Counted from the stretch's first letter, positions 7,447 to 17,815 are shown. The stretch is DNA of 34,789 nt from Myxococcales bacterium (GCA_022572485.1 JACZVU010000008.1:1-34789), one strand, 5' to 3'. Program-made: numbers and translations. The notes: generated by a model from the sequence alone, not told the origin.

Positions 7447-8783
7447 GAGGCTTCCTTCGCCGATTGGCTGCGCTTTAGCTTTGCGGCAACCAACTGCTCG
7501 ACCTGTGCTCGTAGCGACTCTTGCGGAATGGCTTGTGCGATTTCTGATGCGAACGCGACGGTCAACATCTGTCGCGCCGCGCGCTCGTTCATGCCGCGGG
7601 TTCGCAGGTAGAACAGTGCGTCTTCATCGAGGCGCCCCACCGTCGCGCCGTGGCTGCACTTGACGTCGTTGGCGGAAATTTCGAAGGTTGGCTTCGTGTT
7701 GATATGGGCGCCGTCAGAAATCAACAAATTGGGATTAAATTGCTGCGCGTTCGTCTTCTGGGCATCCGGGCGCACCAGCACGGATCCGTTGAAGACTCCG
7801 CGGGAATGGCCGCCGAGAATCCCTTTGTAGAGTTCGCGGCTCGTTCCGTGGGGGCCCGCGTGATCCACCGTAGTCTGGCTGTCGACGTGCTGCTCGCCAT
7901 CGACGAGAAACAGTCCGTTGAGCGCGCAGTCGGCTCCGGGCGCGTCGAGTCGCGCGTAGATTTCGCTGCGGGCGAGCGCGCCGCCGAGAGAAATGTAGTG
8001 GGATCGGAAGCGACTGTCGCGCTCCTGCCTGATATCGAGGGAGGAAAAGTGATACGCGATGTCCGATTCCAATTGGAGGGTGATCAGATCGAGTTCGGCG
8101 TTGTCTTCGAGCAGGATCTGCGTCATCGCATTCGTCCAGTAGACGCCCGGACATCGAGACTCGTATCGGAGTGCGATTGCGGCTTTCGCACCGCGATCGA
8201 TACGGATGATGTTGCGCGGGTTCGCGACGCGGCCAGAGGCACCGGGGCTCGCGACGAAGAGCAATTGGATCGGCCGCTCCGGCGTTGTGCCCGCCGTCAC
8301 CCGCACGAATGCACCGTCGCGTTGGAACGCGCCGTTCAGTGCCGCGAAAGGCCTGTCAAGCGGATCCGGGCGATCGAGCAGTGGGCGAATCAACTCCGGG
8401 TGTTCGCCGAGTGTGTCCGCGAGGCTCCCGACTTCCACACCCGCCGGCAGGGTTTCATCAGAAGAAAGTTCTGGCGCAAAACGGCCATCTTCGAAGACGA
8501 AGACGTCCGGCGAGACGCTGCCGCCAAGAAGCTCGTGGAGGTCATCGCGCGAAATACCATCGCGTGTCGGGGGCTTGGGATCGAGGGACGCCTTCGCGAT
8601 CTCCGAAACACTGGTGTACTTCCACGCCTCGTTCTTCCGGGTTGGAAACCCGAGCTCCGCGAATCGCTCGATCGCCGCCCGCCGAACCGGAGCGAGCCAG
8701 GCGGGGCCCGAGCCGGCCAGCTGAGCCTCGCACTCTCCGAAACGGGAGACGAAGTGCGCTTGTGCGACGTCCAGGATCGTCAC
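7443..8783 (-). CDS. sufD: SufD, Fe-S assembly scaffold subunit
   Basis: A 446-residue protein of the SufB/SufD family, forming the SufBC2D scaffold with SufB and SufC. The N-terminal region has the typical LGFPTRKNEAWKYTS motif. The middle is the right-handed beta-helix, and the C-terminal region holds the conserved CSHGATVGRLDEDALFYLRTRG segment with the histidine implicated in cluster assembly. Its start overlaps the sufC stop and its stop overlaps the sufS start, each by four bases. The family's usual order B-C-D-S is kept. Confidence 0.95.
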   Translation of the reverse strand: MTILDVAQAHFVSRFGECEAQLAGSGPAWLAPVRRAAIERFAELGFPTRKNEAWKYTSVSEIAKASLDPKPPTRDGISRDDLHELLGGSVSPDVFVFEDGRFAPELSSDETLPAGVEVGSLADTLGEHPELIRPLLDRPDPLDRPFAALNGAFQRDGAFVRVTAGTTPERPIQLLFVASPGASGRVANPRNIIRIDRGAKAAIALRYESRCPGVYWTNAMTQILLEDNAELDLITLQLESDIAYHFSSLDIRQERDSRFRSHYISLGGALARSEIYARLDAPGADCALNGLFLVDGEQHVDSQTTVDHAGPHGTSRELYKGILGGHSRGVFNGSVLVRPDAQKTNAQQFNPNLLISDGAHINTKPTFEISANDVKCSHGATVGRLDEDALFYLRTRGMNERAARQMLTVAFASEIAQAIPQESLRAQVEQLVAAKLKRSQSAKEAS

Positions 8784-9561
8784 GGCGCGGCAGCCTCCGC
8801 GGGTGCGGCTTCGAGCCAGCCGTAGCCCTTCTGTTCCAGTTCGTGGGCGAGTTCTCGGCCACCCGAGTGCGCGATTCGGCCCTCCATGAGCACGTGCACG
8901 AAGTCCGGAATCACGTAGTCGAGCAGTCGCTGGTAGTGGGTGATCACGATTGCCGAGCGATCCGGCGATCGAAGTGCGTTAATGCCGTTGGCCACGACTT
9001 GAAGGGCGTCGATATCGAGGCCCGAGTCCGTCTCGTCCAGAATTGCGAGGCGCGGTTCGAGGATGGCCATCTGGAGGATCTCGTTGCGCTTCTTTTCGCC
9101 GCCCGAAAAGCCCTCGTTGATCGAGCGGTTCAGCAGAGCCTCGTCGAACTCGACGAGTTTCATCTTCTCGCGCGCGAGCTCGAGGAAGTCCATCCCGTCG
9201 AGTTCGTCTTCACCGCGATGGGTGCGGGCGGCGTTGAGCGCCGCCTTTATGAAGTAGGCGTTCGAGACTCCGGGAATCTCCACGGGGTATTGGAAAGCGA
9301 GAAAGAGGCCCTCTTTGGCGCGATCTTCGGGAGCGAGTTCGAGGAGGTCGCGGCCCCGGTAGAGCACGCGCCCCGCGGTCACTTCCACCGATGGTCGTCC
9401 GGCGAGAACATTCGCGAGTGTGCTCTTGCCCGAACCGTTCGGTCCCATGATGGCGTGCACTTCACCGGCGCCCACCACCAGGTCGAGACCCTTGAGGATC
9501 TCGGCGTCACCGGACCGAGCGTGCAGGCCTTGAATTTCCAGCATCGGAGTCACGTGACCCA

Positions 9562-9562
<1 letters not shown>
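8780..9562 (-). CDS. sufC: SufC, ABC-type ATPase of the SUF complex
   Basis: A 260-residue soluble ABC ATPase. Walker A is GPNGSGKS at 40-47, the signature is SGGEKKR at 153-159, Walker B is LAILDETDSGLD at 172-183, and the switch histidine is His209 in ITHYQRLL. The DETDSGLD form is typical of SufC. ATP hydrolysis drives the rearrangement of SufB-SufD that permits cluster formation. The ATG at 9562 shares its A with the TGA stop of sufB, indicating coupling. A second Met at residue 7 is a less likely start. Confidence 0.97.
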
Positions 9563-11022
<1,460 letters not shown>

Positions 11023-11025
11023 CTT

Positions 11026-11517
11026 CTACTCCAATGTTTTCGTGGCCGATTGGGTGTGGTCGGCCGTGCCAGCGTTCATTTCCATGAGTGGTACGAAGGG
11101 GCTCGCAGAATCGATCGGCTTGGCGAGGTCAGCGAGCGTGATTCCCTCCAGCGTGGCGTGCACCGCGCCGTTGATGCGCTGCCACGGAACCCTGACCTGA
11201 CAACTCGACTCTTGTGCGCAAGCTCCCGGGTGAATCGTGCACTCGGTGATTCCGACCGGGCCTTCGAGGGCGGTGATCATCTCGACCACGGAAATTTCGC
11301 CGGGGGTACGCGCGAGGCTGTAGCCGCCCTTGGATCCGCGCTGTGAGGCCAACAAGCCCGCCCGGGTCAGTGATTTGAGGATCTTGCTCACGAAGGGTGC
11401 GGGAAGCTGGGTCTCTTCGGCCAGCTCACGGGCGTTGTGCGAGTCATCGTCTTTACACTCGGCGAGATGGGCCATGACGACGATTCCATAATCTGTGAGG
11501 CGGCTGATTCGAAACAC
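11026..11517 (-). CDS. Rrf2-family Fe-S regulator of the suf operon (SufR/IscR-like)
   Basis: A 163-residue transcription factor with an N-terminal winged helix (LPAPFVSKILKSLTRAGLLASQRGSKGGYSL includes the recognition helix and wing) and a cluster-binding loop with Cys93, Cys100 and Cys106, matching the three-cysteine pattern of IscR-type proteins. It probably binds a [2Fe-2S] cluster and represses the suf operon when clusters are plentiful. The GTG at 11517 is the start that gives the canonical N-terminus MFRISRLTDYG. The gene heads the operon, three bases before sufB, and palindromes overlap the promoter upstream, as expected of an autoregulator. Confidence 0.93.
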   Translation of the reverse strand: MFRISRLTDYGIVVMAHLAECKDDDSHNARELAEETQLPAPFVSKILKSLTRAGLLASQRGSKGGYSLARTPGEISVVEMITALEGPVGITECTIHPGACAQESSCQVRVPWQRINGAVHATLEGITLADLAKPIDSASPFVPLMEMNAGTADHTQSATKTLE

Positions 11518-11565
11518 GTCCTACCCGCTTTCTGGGGTGTGCTCCATCTGTGAACTGGTCTTTAA

Positions 11566-11604
11566 ACGATATCGGACCAAAGCAGTCCTGTAAATATCGG
11601 ACTG
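11566..11604 (-). promoter_or_regulatory. Promoter and palindromic operator of the suf operon
   Basis: On the minus strand a sigma-70-like pair reads TTTACA (11589-11594), 17-base spacer, TATCGT (11566-11571), about 48 bases before the GTG of the regulator. A perfect 6-bp inverted repeat CAGTCC (11583-11588) / GGACTG (11599-11604) with a 10-base spacer covers the -35 box. ATATCGGAC also occurs twice as a direct repeat (11569-11577 and 11594-11602), 25 bases apart, one copy touching each box. This layout suits repression by the adjacent Rrf2 protein; the binding itself is inferred. Confidence 0.65.
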
Positions 11605-11616
11605 TTTTAGTACTTT

Positions 11617-11634
11617 ATTGATCTTTTTATCAAT
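11617..11634. promoter_or_regulatory. Second inverted repeat upstream of the suf promoter
   Basis: ATTGAT (11617-11622) and ATCAAT (11629-11634) form a perfect 6-bp inverted repeat around six bases within an AT-rich tract just upstream of the suf promoter. It could be a second regulator site or an UP-like AT-rich element. Confidence 0.4.
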
Positions 11635-11718
11635 GAAATCCAGTATTTAAGCAATAGATGGGGCTTTATCGGGCGCTCTAGGAACGCCAGCCTGTGGCTC
11701 TAGGGCTTTTCACCCCCC

Positions 11719-12987
11719 CTAAGGGAGTGCCTCGATGTCGGCGAAGCGAGCCAGCGGAGCCAGGACGCCTCGGCCCCCGTGGCGCCAATCCAGTGGGGGG
11801 CTCTGGAGCGAACCTGGCGCACAGATGCGCGAAGCGCCGAGCTCGGCGAGGGCGCTGGCGAGGGCTCGTGTCTCTTCTCCAAAGCCCTCGATGGCCACGG
11901 CTGCCAGGTGGGGGCCGAGCGGTCGAATCGCATCGAGAAGGCTCTTGGGGTTCGCCACCGGAATGACCCGAATGAAGCGATGCAGTGGGGCGGGTCTCAG
12001 TTCGGGTCCATCTTCAAGGATCACCGTCCAAGCGGTCGAGTCACTGATGTGAACCTCGACGGCGCGCCCCGCCGCGCGGCGAAGCTCGGCCTCGGCGCGC
12101 TGCTGCGCGATCGCGTGGGCAGCGTTCGCGTCGATCGATCCGCGCGGCCAGTTCTTTTCGGCGTTGGCGAGTGCAACCGCAATCGCTTCGGCGAGCGCAG
12201 CCGCGTGCGAGGGTGCTGGATCGACGGCGAAAACGGCGATCGGCGAGAGACAACCCAACTGATCCCACAGCGCGATGTCTACGGCCAGGCGCTCCGCGAG
12301 GTCGATGCGACGATCTGCGCTTTCGGGAGGGACGACTGTCGCGATTGAAAGTCGATGTCCGTCCAGGACCAGTCGCCGTGGAGGGCTCACCTGGGCTTGC
12401 ACGGCTGCGATGGTTGCATCGGAGCCGGTCGCGCAAATGCAATCGGCTTCGAGCAGGGCTCGGGTGCAGTCTCCGTGGGTGGCCGGGAAGCTTGCGACTC
12501 GAATGCATCGACCAAGTTCTGTGTCGATCTCCGAGATCGACCGGGCGACCAGGTGCGGAGTCAGGGGATCTCGTGAAGCTGGTTTGGCGAGTACTGGGGA
12601 TCGCACCGCTAGCGGTGCGATCAGCGCGAGGAGGCTTGGCATCGGGATCGAGCCCGCGAGCAGGACTGCGGTGGTGTCGAAACCCGAGACCCTGCGGCCC
12701 GGCGCAGCGTCGAGCGGGCCGAGTTCGCGGATTGCGAGTTCTCGTAGCGCATCGCTCGTCCAATCATCGAGTGCTCGCCGGAGGCCCTCGCGAACCAGTG
12801 GCGCCGTGAATCCGGTGGCCGCTGGCAATCGCTCCTCCAGATCCCGGCGCCAGATGGAGTTTGGGTCTCGCCAGCTGTCGAGCACAGCGCCGAGTACGTC
12901 GAGGACTTCGCCGATGGGGCGCCTCTTGAGCCGCTCGCCCGCGTCGCGTAGCTGGGTAAGGTGTTTGGCGATTTGGCCAGGCGTCAC
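11719..12987 (-). CDS. LuxC-family acyl-CoA/acyl-enzyme reductase
   Basis: A 422-residue protein of the LuxC family (PF05893), which reduces activated fatty acyl groups to aldehydes with NADPH. Evidence is the WDQLGCLSP motif at 241-249, with candidate catalytic Cys246 that would carry the acyl group; AGSIPMPSLL at 111-120 in the nucleotide-binding part; and the C-terminal PPLDWRHGGRGVLAPLARFADIE typical of LuxC ends. The start is a GTG at 12987 that overlaps the luxE-like stop (GTGA). No luxA or luxB luciferase gene is nearby, so the aldehyde serves another purpose. It is the last gene of the three-gene operon 11719-15370. Confidence 0.88.
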   Translation of the reverse strand: MTPGQIAKHLTQLRDAGERLKRRPIGEVLDVLGAVLDSWRDPNSIWRRDLEERLPAATGFTAPLVREGLRRALDDWTSDALRELAIRELGPLDAAPGRRVSGFDTTAVLLAGSIPMPSLLALIAPLAVRSPVLAKPASRDPLTPHLVARSISEIDTELGRCIRVASFPATHGDCTRALLEADCICATGSDATIAAVQAQVSPPRRLVLDGHRLSIATVVPPESADRRIDLAERLAVDIALWDQLGCLSPIAVFAVDPAPSHAAALAEAIAVALANAEKNWPRGSIDANAAHAIAQQRAEAELRRAAGRAVEVHISDSTAWTVILEDGPELRPAPLHRFIRVIPVANPKSLLDAIRPLGPHLAAVAIEGFGEETRALASALAELGASRICAPGSLQSPPLDWRHGGRGVLAPLARFADIEALP

Positions 12988-14096
12988 GGGGATCGCCGGC
13001 CCAGGATTTCATCGGCGCCGATCGAGCAGCCCCGCGCGTCCGCACCGGATTCGCGTCCGATCACCTCGAATCCGTCGAGTACGGCGCGACCGAGGTCGCC
13101 GGTTCGCAGAGCGAGCACGCTTCCCGTGTTGGCGAGGTCGACGACGACGATGGATCCCACCTGTCCGGTCGCGGCTTCGTGGCCCGTTTCAGGATCGACG
13201 ATGACGACGCGCGCCCAGGGCGGGCCCAATTTCCGACGGGGTTCGCTGGGTCCGCGAATCACCGCATCGTAAAATTGGCTGCCCAGCTCCGTCATCCCGT
13301 ATTGGTTGACGATTCGCTCCGCGGGTATACCGAGTACGCGTTTGAATTCCGTGTAGAGTTCTGTGCGGGGGATTTCGCGAGAGCGCCCCTTGAAGCCACC
13401 TGTCTCCATGATTCGCGACGCGGAAGGCAGGCCGATCAACACGCCGCGCTGATTCATGTGGTCGATCAGGTGCACGAGTGCGAAGGCGGTTCCGCACAGG
13501 GTGATGGGTACTTCCGACGCGGCGGATTCGACGAGGGCCGTCAACACGCGATCGAAGAGCAATTCGCCGTTTTCGACGTCGAAATCACTTCCGGACTCAC
13601 CCAGTGCATCGAGTACCACGCCGAACATATGGGAGAGCGATGAGTCGGGTTGTTCAGTCTGCGAAGGAGCGAGTACTCGCATTGCTGCGCGATCGTCGGG
13701 CAACAGAAACTCCGGAAACATGAAGCGGCGAAAAGTCGGAAGCAGCGAAGCTTCGTAGAGTTCCAGCGTGTCCAGATACAAAGTGCCTCGAACGTCCGTT
13801 GATGTGCCACTCGTGCGAAAACAGTGTGTTGTGTTCTCCGCGGGGAAGCACCGCAACTCGACTTCTTTGAATGCGCTCGTTGGAATCGCCGGGATCTGCC
13901 TCCAGGTCTTGACGTTATCGGGTGTCTGGCGGCGTCCTTCACAAAATCGTCGATAGATTGCGCAATGCTCGAACTGGAACGCGAAGAGTTCGAGCGCGAG
14001 TTCTTCGAAGCGCTTTTCGCTGTAGTTCCAATGGGGTTCCCGCATCCATTCGAGCACGCGGCGGTCGATTTCTGCGCGGCGGGGGTCGGCACTCAC
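12984..14096 (-). CDS. LuxE-family acyl-protein synthetase
   Basis: A 370-residue adenylate-forming enzyme of the LuxE/PaaK superfamily. It activates a free fatty acid with ATP and passes it to the LuxC partner. The ATP-binding P-loop-like segment FRTSGTSTD is at 93-101, and the conserved NQYGMTELGSQFY follows in the second half. PAIPTSAFKEVELR at about 69-82 is also typical. The GTG at 14096 overlaps the aminotransferase stop (GTGA) and is preferred over an ATG at 14153, which would overlap that gene much further. It is directly followed by the luxC homologue with the same overlap, so the three proteins are made together. Confidence 0.87.
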   Translation of the reverse strand: MSADPRRAEIDRRVLEWMREPHWNYSEKRFEELALELFAFQFEHCAIYRRFCEGRRQTPDNVKTWRQIPAIPTSAFKEVELRCFPAENTTHCFRTSGTSTDVRGTLYLDTLELYEASLLPTFRRFMFPEFLLPDDRAAMRVLAPSQTEQPDSSLSHMFGVVLDALGESGSDFDVENGELLFDRVLTALVESAASEVPITLCGTAFALVHLIDHMNQRGVLIGLPSASRIMETGGFKGRSREIPRTELYTEFKRVLGIPAERIVNQYGMTELGSQFYDAVIRGPSEPRRKLGPPWARVVIVDPETGHEAATGQVGSIVVVDLANTGSVLALRTGDLGRAVLDGFEVIGRESGADARGCSIGADEILGRRSP

Positions 14097-15370
14097 GCGA
14101 TGGCTTCGATCAGCAGGTCGATCGCAAGCTCCAGCAGGTCGCGATCGATGCACAGAGGTGGGCAGATCGAGATCACACGCCCGTCATCGCCACTCGGCAG
14201 GACGATCAGCCCCGAGGCGAGGGCGCGTGCACAGGCGCGCTCTGCGCGCTCAGCCGTGTCGACTTCCACAGCCAATAAGAGTCCGCGACCGCGCACATCC
14301 CGAATCTCCGGTCGTCCATCGCAGCGCTCGTGCAGCCGTTCTAGCGCGACGGTGCCGAGGGCGGCCGCGTGTTCGACCAGCTTCTCTTCTTCCAGGATCG
14401 CGATTGAAGCGAGCGCGGCCGCGCAGCTCGGTGGGTGTCCGAGAAACGTCTGGGTGCGCAGCGCCTCGCCGTCCGAGGTTGGCCAGGCGTCCATGGTCTC
14501 TGCCCGGCCGAGACATGCCGAAATCGGCATGCCGGAAGAGAGCCCTTTCGCGACGCACAGCAGGTCTGGGATCACGCCCTCGTGATCACAGGCGAACCAT
14601 CGTCCGGTGCGTCCGAAGCCCGTGTAGACCTCGTCCGCGATGAGCAACCACCCCTCGGCGTCGCAAATCGCGCGGAGCTCGGATAGAAAACCGTCCGGCG
14701 GGATGCGTCCGCCGCCGCGCCCCTGGATCGGCTCGACGAGCACCGCGCCGACCGGAGCGCCGCAGGTTCGAGCGGCGCGGTGTACGTCTTGCGCCTCTCC
14801 GAAGCGTGCGAACACCGTCAGTCCGGGAAGTCGCGCCGCAAAGGGTTCGCGAAACATCGGCCGCCAGGTCGCGTCGCGCGCACCGAGACTCAAGCCGTGG
14901 TACGCGCCCTCGAATGCCACCACGCCTGGGGCGCCGGTGGCCAGCAGTGCCGTCTCGAGCGCCATCTCTACCGCGTCGGAACCCGAAGACCCCAGGATCG
15001 CCCGGGCCGGTACGCCGCCCGGGAAGTGGCGCGCGAGCGCTTCGAGCAATTCGAGTCGGACCCGTGAGGGATGTACGTCGCCGAGCCCGTGCATCAAGCG
15101 TTCGGCTTGTTCTGCGATGGCTCGGCTGATACTGGGGTGCGCGTGGCCGACGTTGGCCACTCCAAACGCTGCGGTCAGATCGATGAAACGGTTGCCATCG
15201 ACATCCCATACGTTCGACCCCGAAGCCCGCTCCCAGAAGATGGGTGGCTCCGGATCGAGACAGATGATGTTGCGGCTTTCGACGGCGCCGAGCCGCTGCG
15301 CGAGTGCGCGCGAGCGCGGTCCCGGGACGGGAGTCGCAAGTGCAGGGGGGAGATGGGTAGGCGCTGACAC
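14093..15370 (-). CDS. Class III (fold type I) aminotransferase in the luxEC operon
   Basis: A 425-residue PLP enzyme. The PLP lysine is Lys275 in CVAKGLSSGMP, the cofactor aspartate is Asp246 in LIADEVYTGFGRTG, GSSGSDAVEMALE at 128-140 binds phosphate, and AYHG lies at 156-159. These are hallmarks of omega-aminotransferases acting on terminal amines or on aldehydes. The start chosen is the GTG at 15370, because an upstream ATG at 15472 would run through the divergent folK start. Coupling to LuxE and LuxC suggests that it aminates the aldehyde they produce or supplies an amino substrate. Both are inference. Confidence 0.87.
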   Translation of the reverse strand: MSAPTHLPPALATPVPGPRSRALAQRLGAVESRNIICLDPEPPIFWERASGSNVWDVDGNRFIDLTAAFGVANVGHAHPSISRAIAEQAERLMHGLGDVHPSRVRLELLEALARHFPGGVPARAILGSSGSDAVEMALETALLATGAPGVVAFEGAYHGLSLGARDATWRPMFREPFAARLPGLTVFARFGEAQDVHRAARTCGAPVGAVLVEPIQGRGGGRIPPDGFLSELRAICDAEGWLLIADEVYTGFGRTGRWFACDHEGVIPDLLCVAKGLSSGMPISACLGRAETMDAWPTSDGEALRTQTFLGHPPSCAAALASIAILEEEKLVEHAAALGTVALERLHERCDGRPEIRDVRGRGLLLAVEVDTAERAERACARALASGLIVLPSGDDGRVISICPPLCIDRDLLELAIDLLIEAIA

Positions 15371-15400
15371 GACGGTGGATTGTAGCTGTAGAATCCAGCC

Positions 15401-15922
15401 ATGGATTGCGGGTCGATGCAAGGGCAGGTCTATGTCGCGATGGGTTCGAATCTCGGCGACCGCAACGCGCACTTGGCGGCGGGATTGGCTGCGTTGCGAG
15501 CGACCGAAGGCATCGAGATCGTCGCCGTCTCGCCCCTATACGAGACCGATCCGGTCGGCCCGCCACCACAGGGTCCCTATTTGAACGGTGCCATCGAACT
15601 CGCCACCACCCTCCCCCCCGATACCCTGCTGGAGCGACTGCTCGAGATCGAAATCAGCCAGGGCCGTACGCGCGGATCCGACCGCAACGCGCCCCGCACC
15701 CTCGATCTCGATCTGCTGCTCTACGGGGATCGGAAGTTGGCGGCCCCAGGTCTCGAGGTTCCGCATCCGCGCCTTGCCGATCGGCCTTTCGTGCTCGAAC
15801 CGCTATGCGATCTTGCGCCGAATCTCATCCACCCGACTCTCGGCGAAACCATCGAGGTGCTGGCGTGCAAGGTCCGCGATCCTGTGGCTGTGCGTCGGTG
15901 GACTTCGTCGAGTTCGCTTTAA
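15401..15922 (+). CDS. folK: FolK, 6-hydroxymethyl-7,8-dihydropterin pyrophosphokinase
   Basis: A protein of about 170 residues in the folate pathway. It transfers pyrophosphate from ATP to 6-hydroxymethyl-7,8-dihydropterin. Evidence is AMGSNLGDR near the N-terminus, SPLYETDPVGPPPQGPYLNG (pterin-binding region), the metal-binding RNAPRTLDLDLLLYG and the C-terminal VPHPRLADRPFVLEPL. The ATG at 15401 is given; the ATG at 15416 (MQGQVYVAMGSN) fits the family's N-terminus better and cannot be excluded. Neither has a strong ribosome binding site. It is a single gene, divergent from the aminotransferase with only 30-45 bases between them. Confidence 0.9.
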   Translation: MDCGSMQGQVYVAMGSNLGDRNAHLAAGLAALRATEGIEIVAVSPLYETDPVGPPPQGPYLNGAIELATTLPPDTLLERLLEIEISQGRTRGSDRNAPRTLDLDLLLYGDRKLAAPGLEVPHPRLADRPFVLEPLCDLAPNLIHPTLGETIEVLACKVRDPVAVRRWTSSSSL

Positions 15923-16064
15923 CTGATCGAGGTCGCCCGCTTCGGGGGTGTGGCGCGGATCGCGTTCAACCACCCGGCAGATTCCAATTGCGAGCTTGAT
16001 TCGAGTGGTTGCGGAAGCCGCCGCCAGCGCCACGAACTGCGCACTCCTGTCATGGGCCGCGATG

Positions 16065-17486
16065 TTATCTCTTGAAGTGTCCATCCCTCTGCACGTCTTC
16101 CATTGCTTTCTCAATCCCTATGCGAAGGATCCGAACCATTTCGTCGATCTGCTCGCGAGTGATCGTGCACGGCGGAGAGACGATGCACATGTTGATCGCC
16201 GGGCGCAGAATCAAGCCGAGCTCTTGGCAGTATTGGTCGATGCGATTTCCGATTTCGTAGTCGAGCTTGAGCGAATCTTCGTTGTCCGAGTCGACTACGC
16301 ACTCGACACAAGCCATCAAGCCGACTCCACGTACATCTCCGACGAGTGGGATGTCGCGAAGCTCCTGCCATCGCTCCTGAAAATAAGGTGTGATTTCTCG
16401 GACGTGTTCGAGGATTCCCTCGTTCTCGATGATGTCGAGTGTTGCGAGACCCGCTGCGCAGGACGCCGGATGGCCCGAGTTGGTGAATCCATTGGCGAAT
16501 ATCGAATGCGGCGAACCCTCTGCGCTCGCCTCTTTGATCAGCCGATCCGAGATGAAGACGGCGCCGAGCGGCACGTAGCCCGAAGAGATTCCCTTTGCGG
16601 TCGTGATGATGTCCGGGATGATGTCGAATACGGCCTCGCTTGCAAAGATGTGTCCGCAGCGCCCGAAAGCGGTGACGACTTCATCGGAGATGTAGAGGAC
16701 GTCGTGGCGATGGCAGACTTCGAGACACCTCTTCTGGTAGCCGGGAGGTGGCACGATCACGCCACCCGATGCGAGGATCGGCTCCGCGATGAACGCGGAG
16801 ACGTTTTCTGGTCCGAGTTCTAGGATCTTGTTTTCGAGGTCGGCGACCTTCTCGTCGCAAAACGCCTCGACACTCATGCCCTCCGGCCGTCGGTAGGGGT
16901 TTGGCGAAGGGAGGTGGTGGATGAAGTTCTTCTCGAATACCTGGTAGGTCTTGTCGCGCTCCTTCCCGCTACAGGACGCGCTGAGGTAGGTGCTTCCGTG
17001 ATAGGAATCTTGTCGCGAGATGATATGGCGCTTTTCGGGTCGACCTAAAATGGTGTTGTAGAACATCACAAATCGAAGCGCGGAGTCGACGGAGAGTGAG
17101 CCGCCGGTGGTGAAGAAGACGTGATTGAGATCTCCAGGTGTCAAGGCCGTCAGCCGTTCGGCAAGTCGAGCCGCGGGAATGTTCGTGAACGACCACGGGC
17201 TGTCGTAGGGCATTTCAAAGAGTTGCTTTGCGACCGCGTCGACGATCTTGCGTTGGCCGTAACCGAGATTCACACACCACATCCCGGCGGGGCCGTCGAT
17301 GTAGCGCTTTCCATCACTGTCGTAGACGTATACGCCCTCGCCGCGGGTCAGAACGTGTCGCTTGTTCTGGCCGAGGTTTTTGAGATTCTCCCAAGGGTGA
17401 ACGAATTTGTTGTCCTGGGCCTGGATGTCTTCGGTCCCGCCGCCGGCCTCTAACACGCCGAGGTCCGCCGCGCTGCTCGAACTCAT
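16065..17486 (-). CDS. Class III aminotransferase (omega-amino acid:pyruvate type)
   Basis: A 473-residue PLP enzyme with PLP lysine Lys298 in [12 protein letters not shown], Asp268 in [14 protein letters not shown], phosphate-binding [15 protein letters not shown] at 124-138, and YHGST at 162-166. The N-terminal part ([11 protein letters not shown], then [23 protein letters not shown]) resembles beta-alanine:pyruvate and putrescine:pyruvate transaminases. The substrate is not determined. It starts at ATG 17486 with a strong GGAGG five bases upstream. It is divergent from cysH across an AT-rich 329-base region, and its 3' end converges on folK. Confidence 0.88.
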   Translation of the reverse strand: MSSSSAADLGVLEAGGGTEDIQAQDNKFVHPWENLKNLGQNKRHVLTRGEGVYVYDSDGKRYIDGPAGMWCVNLGYGQRKIVDAVAKQLFEMPYDSPWSFTNIPAARLAERLTALTPGDLNHVFFTTGGSLSVDSALRFVMFYNTILGRPEKRHIISRQDSYHGSTYLSASCSGKERDKTYQVFEKNFIHHLPSPNPYRRPEGMSVEAFCDEKVADLENKILELGPENVSAFIAEPILASGGVIVPPPGYQKRCLEVCHRHDVLYISDEVVTAFGRCGHIFASEAVFDIIPDIITTAKGISSGYVPLGAVFISDRLIKEASAEGSPHSIFANGFTNSGHPASCAAGLATLDIIENEGILEHVREITPYFQERWQELRDIPLVGDVRGVGLMACVECVVDSDNEDSLKLDYEIGNRIDQYCQELGLILRPAINMCIVSPPCTITREQIDEMVRILRIGIEKAMEDVQRDGHFKR

Positions 17487-17578
17487 AAAGCCTCCATAAT
17501 GATCGATCGGGGGAGGATATCCGCTCGCCGAGATTCAGTACACCCAGGTCTTCGAGCGGGTCGGAGCGGGTGATGTCC

Positions 17579-17617
17579 CATCTATATACAGGATGATTTT
17601 GTTGCCATGTATAGATG
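17579..17617. promoter_or_regulatory. Inverted repeat CATCTATA / TATAGATG
   Basis: Perfect 8-bp arms at 17579-17586 and 17610-17617 with a 23-base spacer. Beyond the arms, ACAGG and CCATG-type bases continue the symmetry imperfectly. The sequence between them reads equally well as an operator for a dimeric regulator. It sits about 95-130 bases upstream of the aminotransferase start. Confidence 0.5.
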
Positions 17618-17756
17618 TAGGGGCCGACGATGTAGACGTCATCCGCAGAGCTGCCTTTGACCTTCAGGGCATCGACGACCCCGAGCGGAATGAAAGAGGA
17701 GGTCAAAATCCTCAAGGGAGAAATCGACTGCGATCTTCCAGAAAGAGTGTAAAACA

Positions 17757-17771
17757 ACAGTTATAAACTGT
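17757..17771. promoter_or_regulatory. 15-bp perfect palindrome ACAGTT-ATA-AACTGT
   Basis: ACAGTT at 17757-17762 and AACTGT at 17766-17771 around ATA, extended imperfectly by AAC and GTT outside. It lies 45-60 bases upstream of the cysH ATG in an AT-rich tract, the place of an operator. The regulator is unknown and is not encoded next to it. Confidence 0.5.
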
Positions 17772-17815
17772 GTTATTATTTGAAAATGCGCAGAAATTGA
17801 GTACATTATTCGACT

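Larger units (their letters stand above)
17487..17815. promoter_or_regulatory. AT-rich divergent control region between aminotransferase and cysH
   Basis: 329 bases with no convincing gene, markedly richer in A and T than the surroundings. A short open frame on the minus strand (from 17757) overlaps the aminotransferase start out of frame and matches nothing I recognise. The region holds two separate palindromes (listed individually). A weak promoter for cysH may be TTGAAA (17780-17785) with CATTAT (17804-17809), which would put transcription almost at the ATG at 17816. Confidence 0.5.

Noticed and set aside
6517..8825. Long plus-strand open frames opposite sufS and sufD
   Set aside because: Shadows of conserved genes on the minus strand; no ribosome binding sites or family similarity.
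14097..14153. ATG at 14153 as start of the LuxE-like gene
   Set aside because: Would overlap the aminotransferase by about 60 bases; the GTG at 14096 gives a GTGA coupling identical to that of the next gene pair.
11719..15370. Bioluminescence (lux) operon
   Set aside because: No luxA/luxB alpha-beta luciferase; the LLM oxidoreductase at 20427 is a lone F420-type relative far away and on the other strand.
15371..15472. ATG at 15472 as start of the luxEC-linked aminotransferase
   Set aside because: It would run through the start of divergent folK, and the extra residues do not look like this family.
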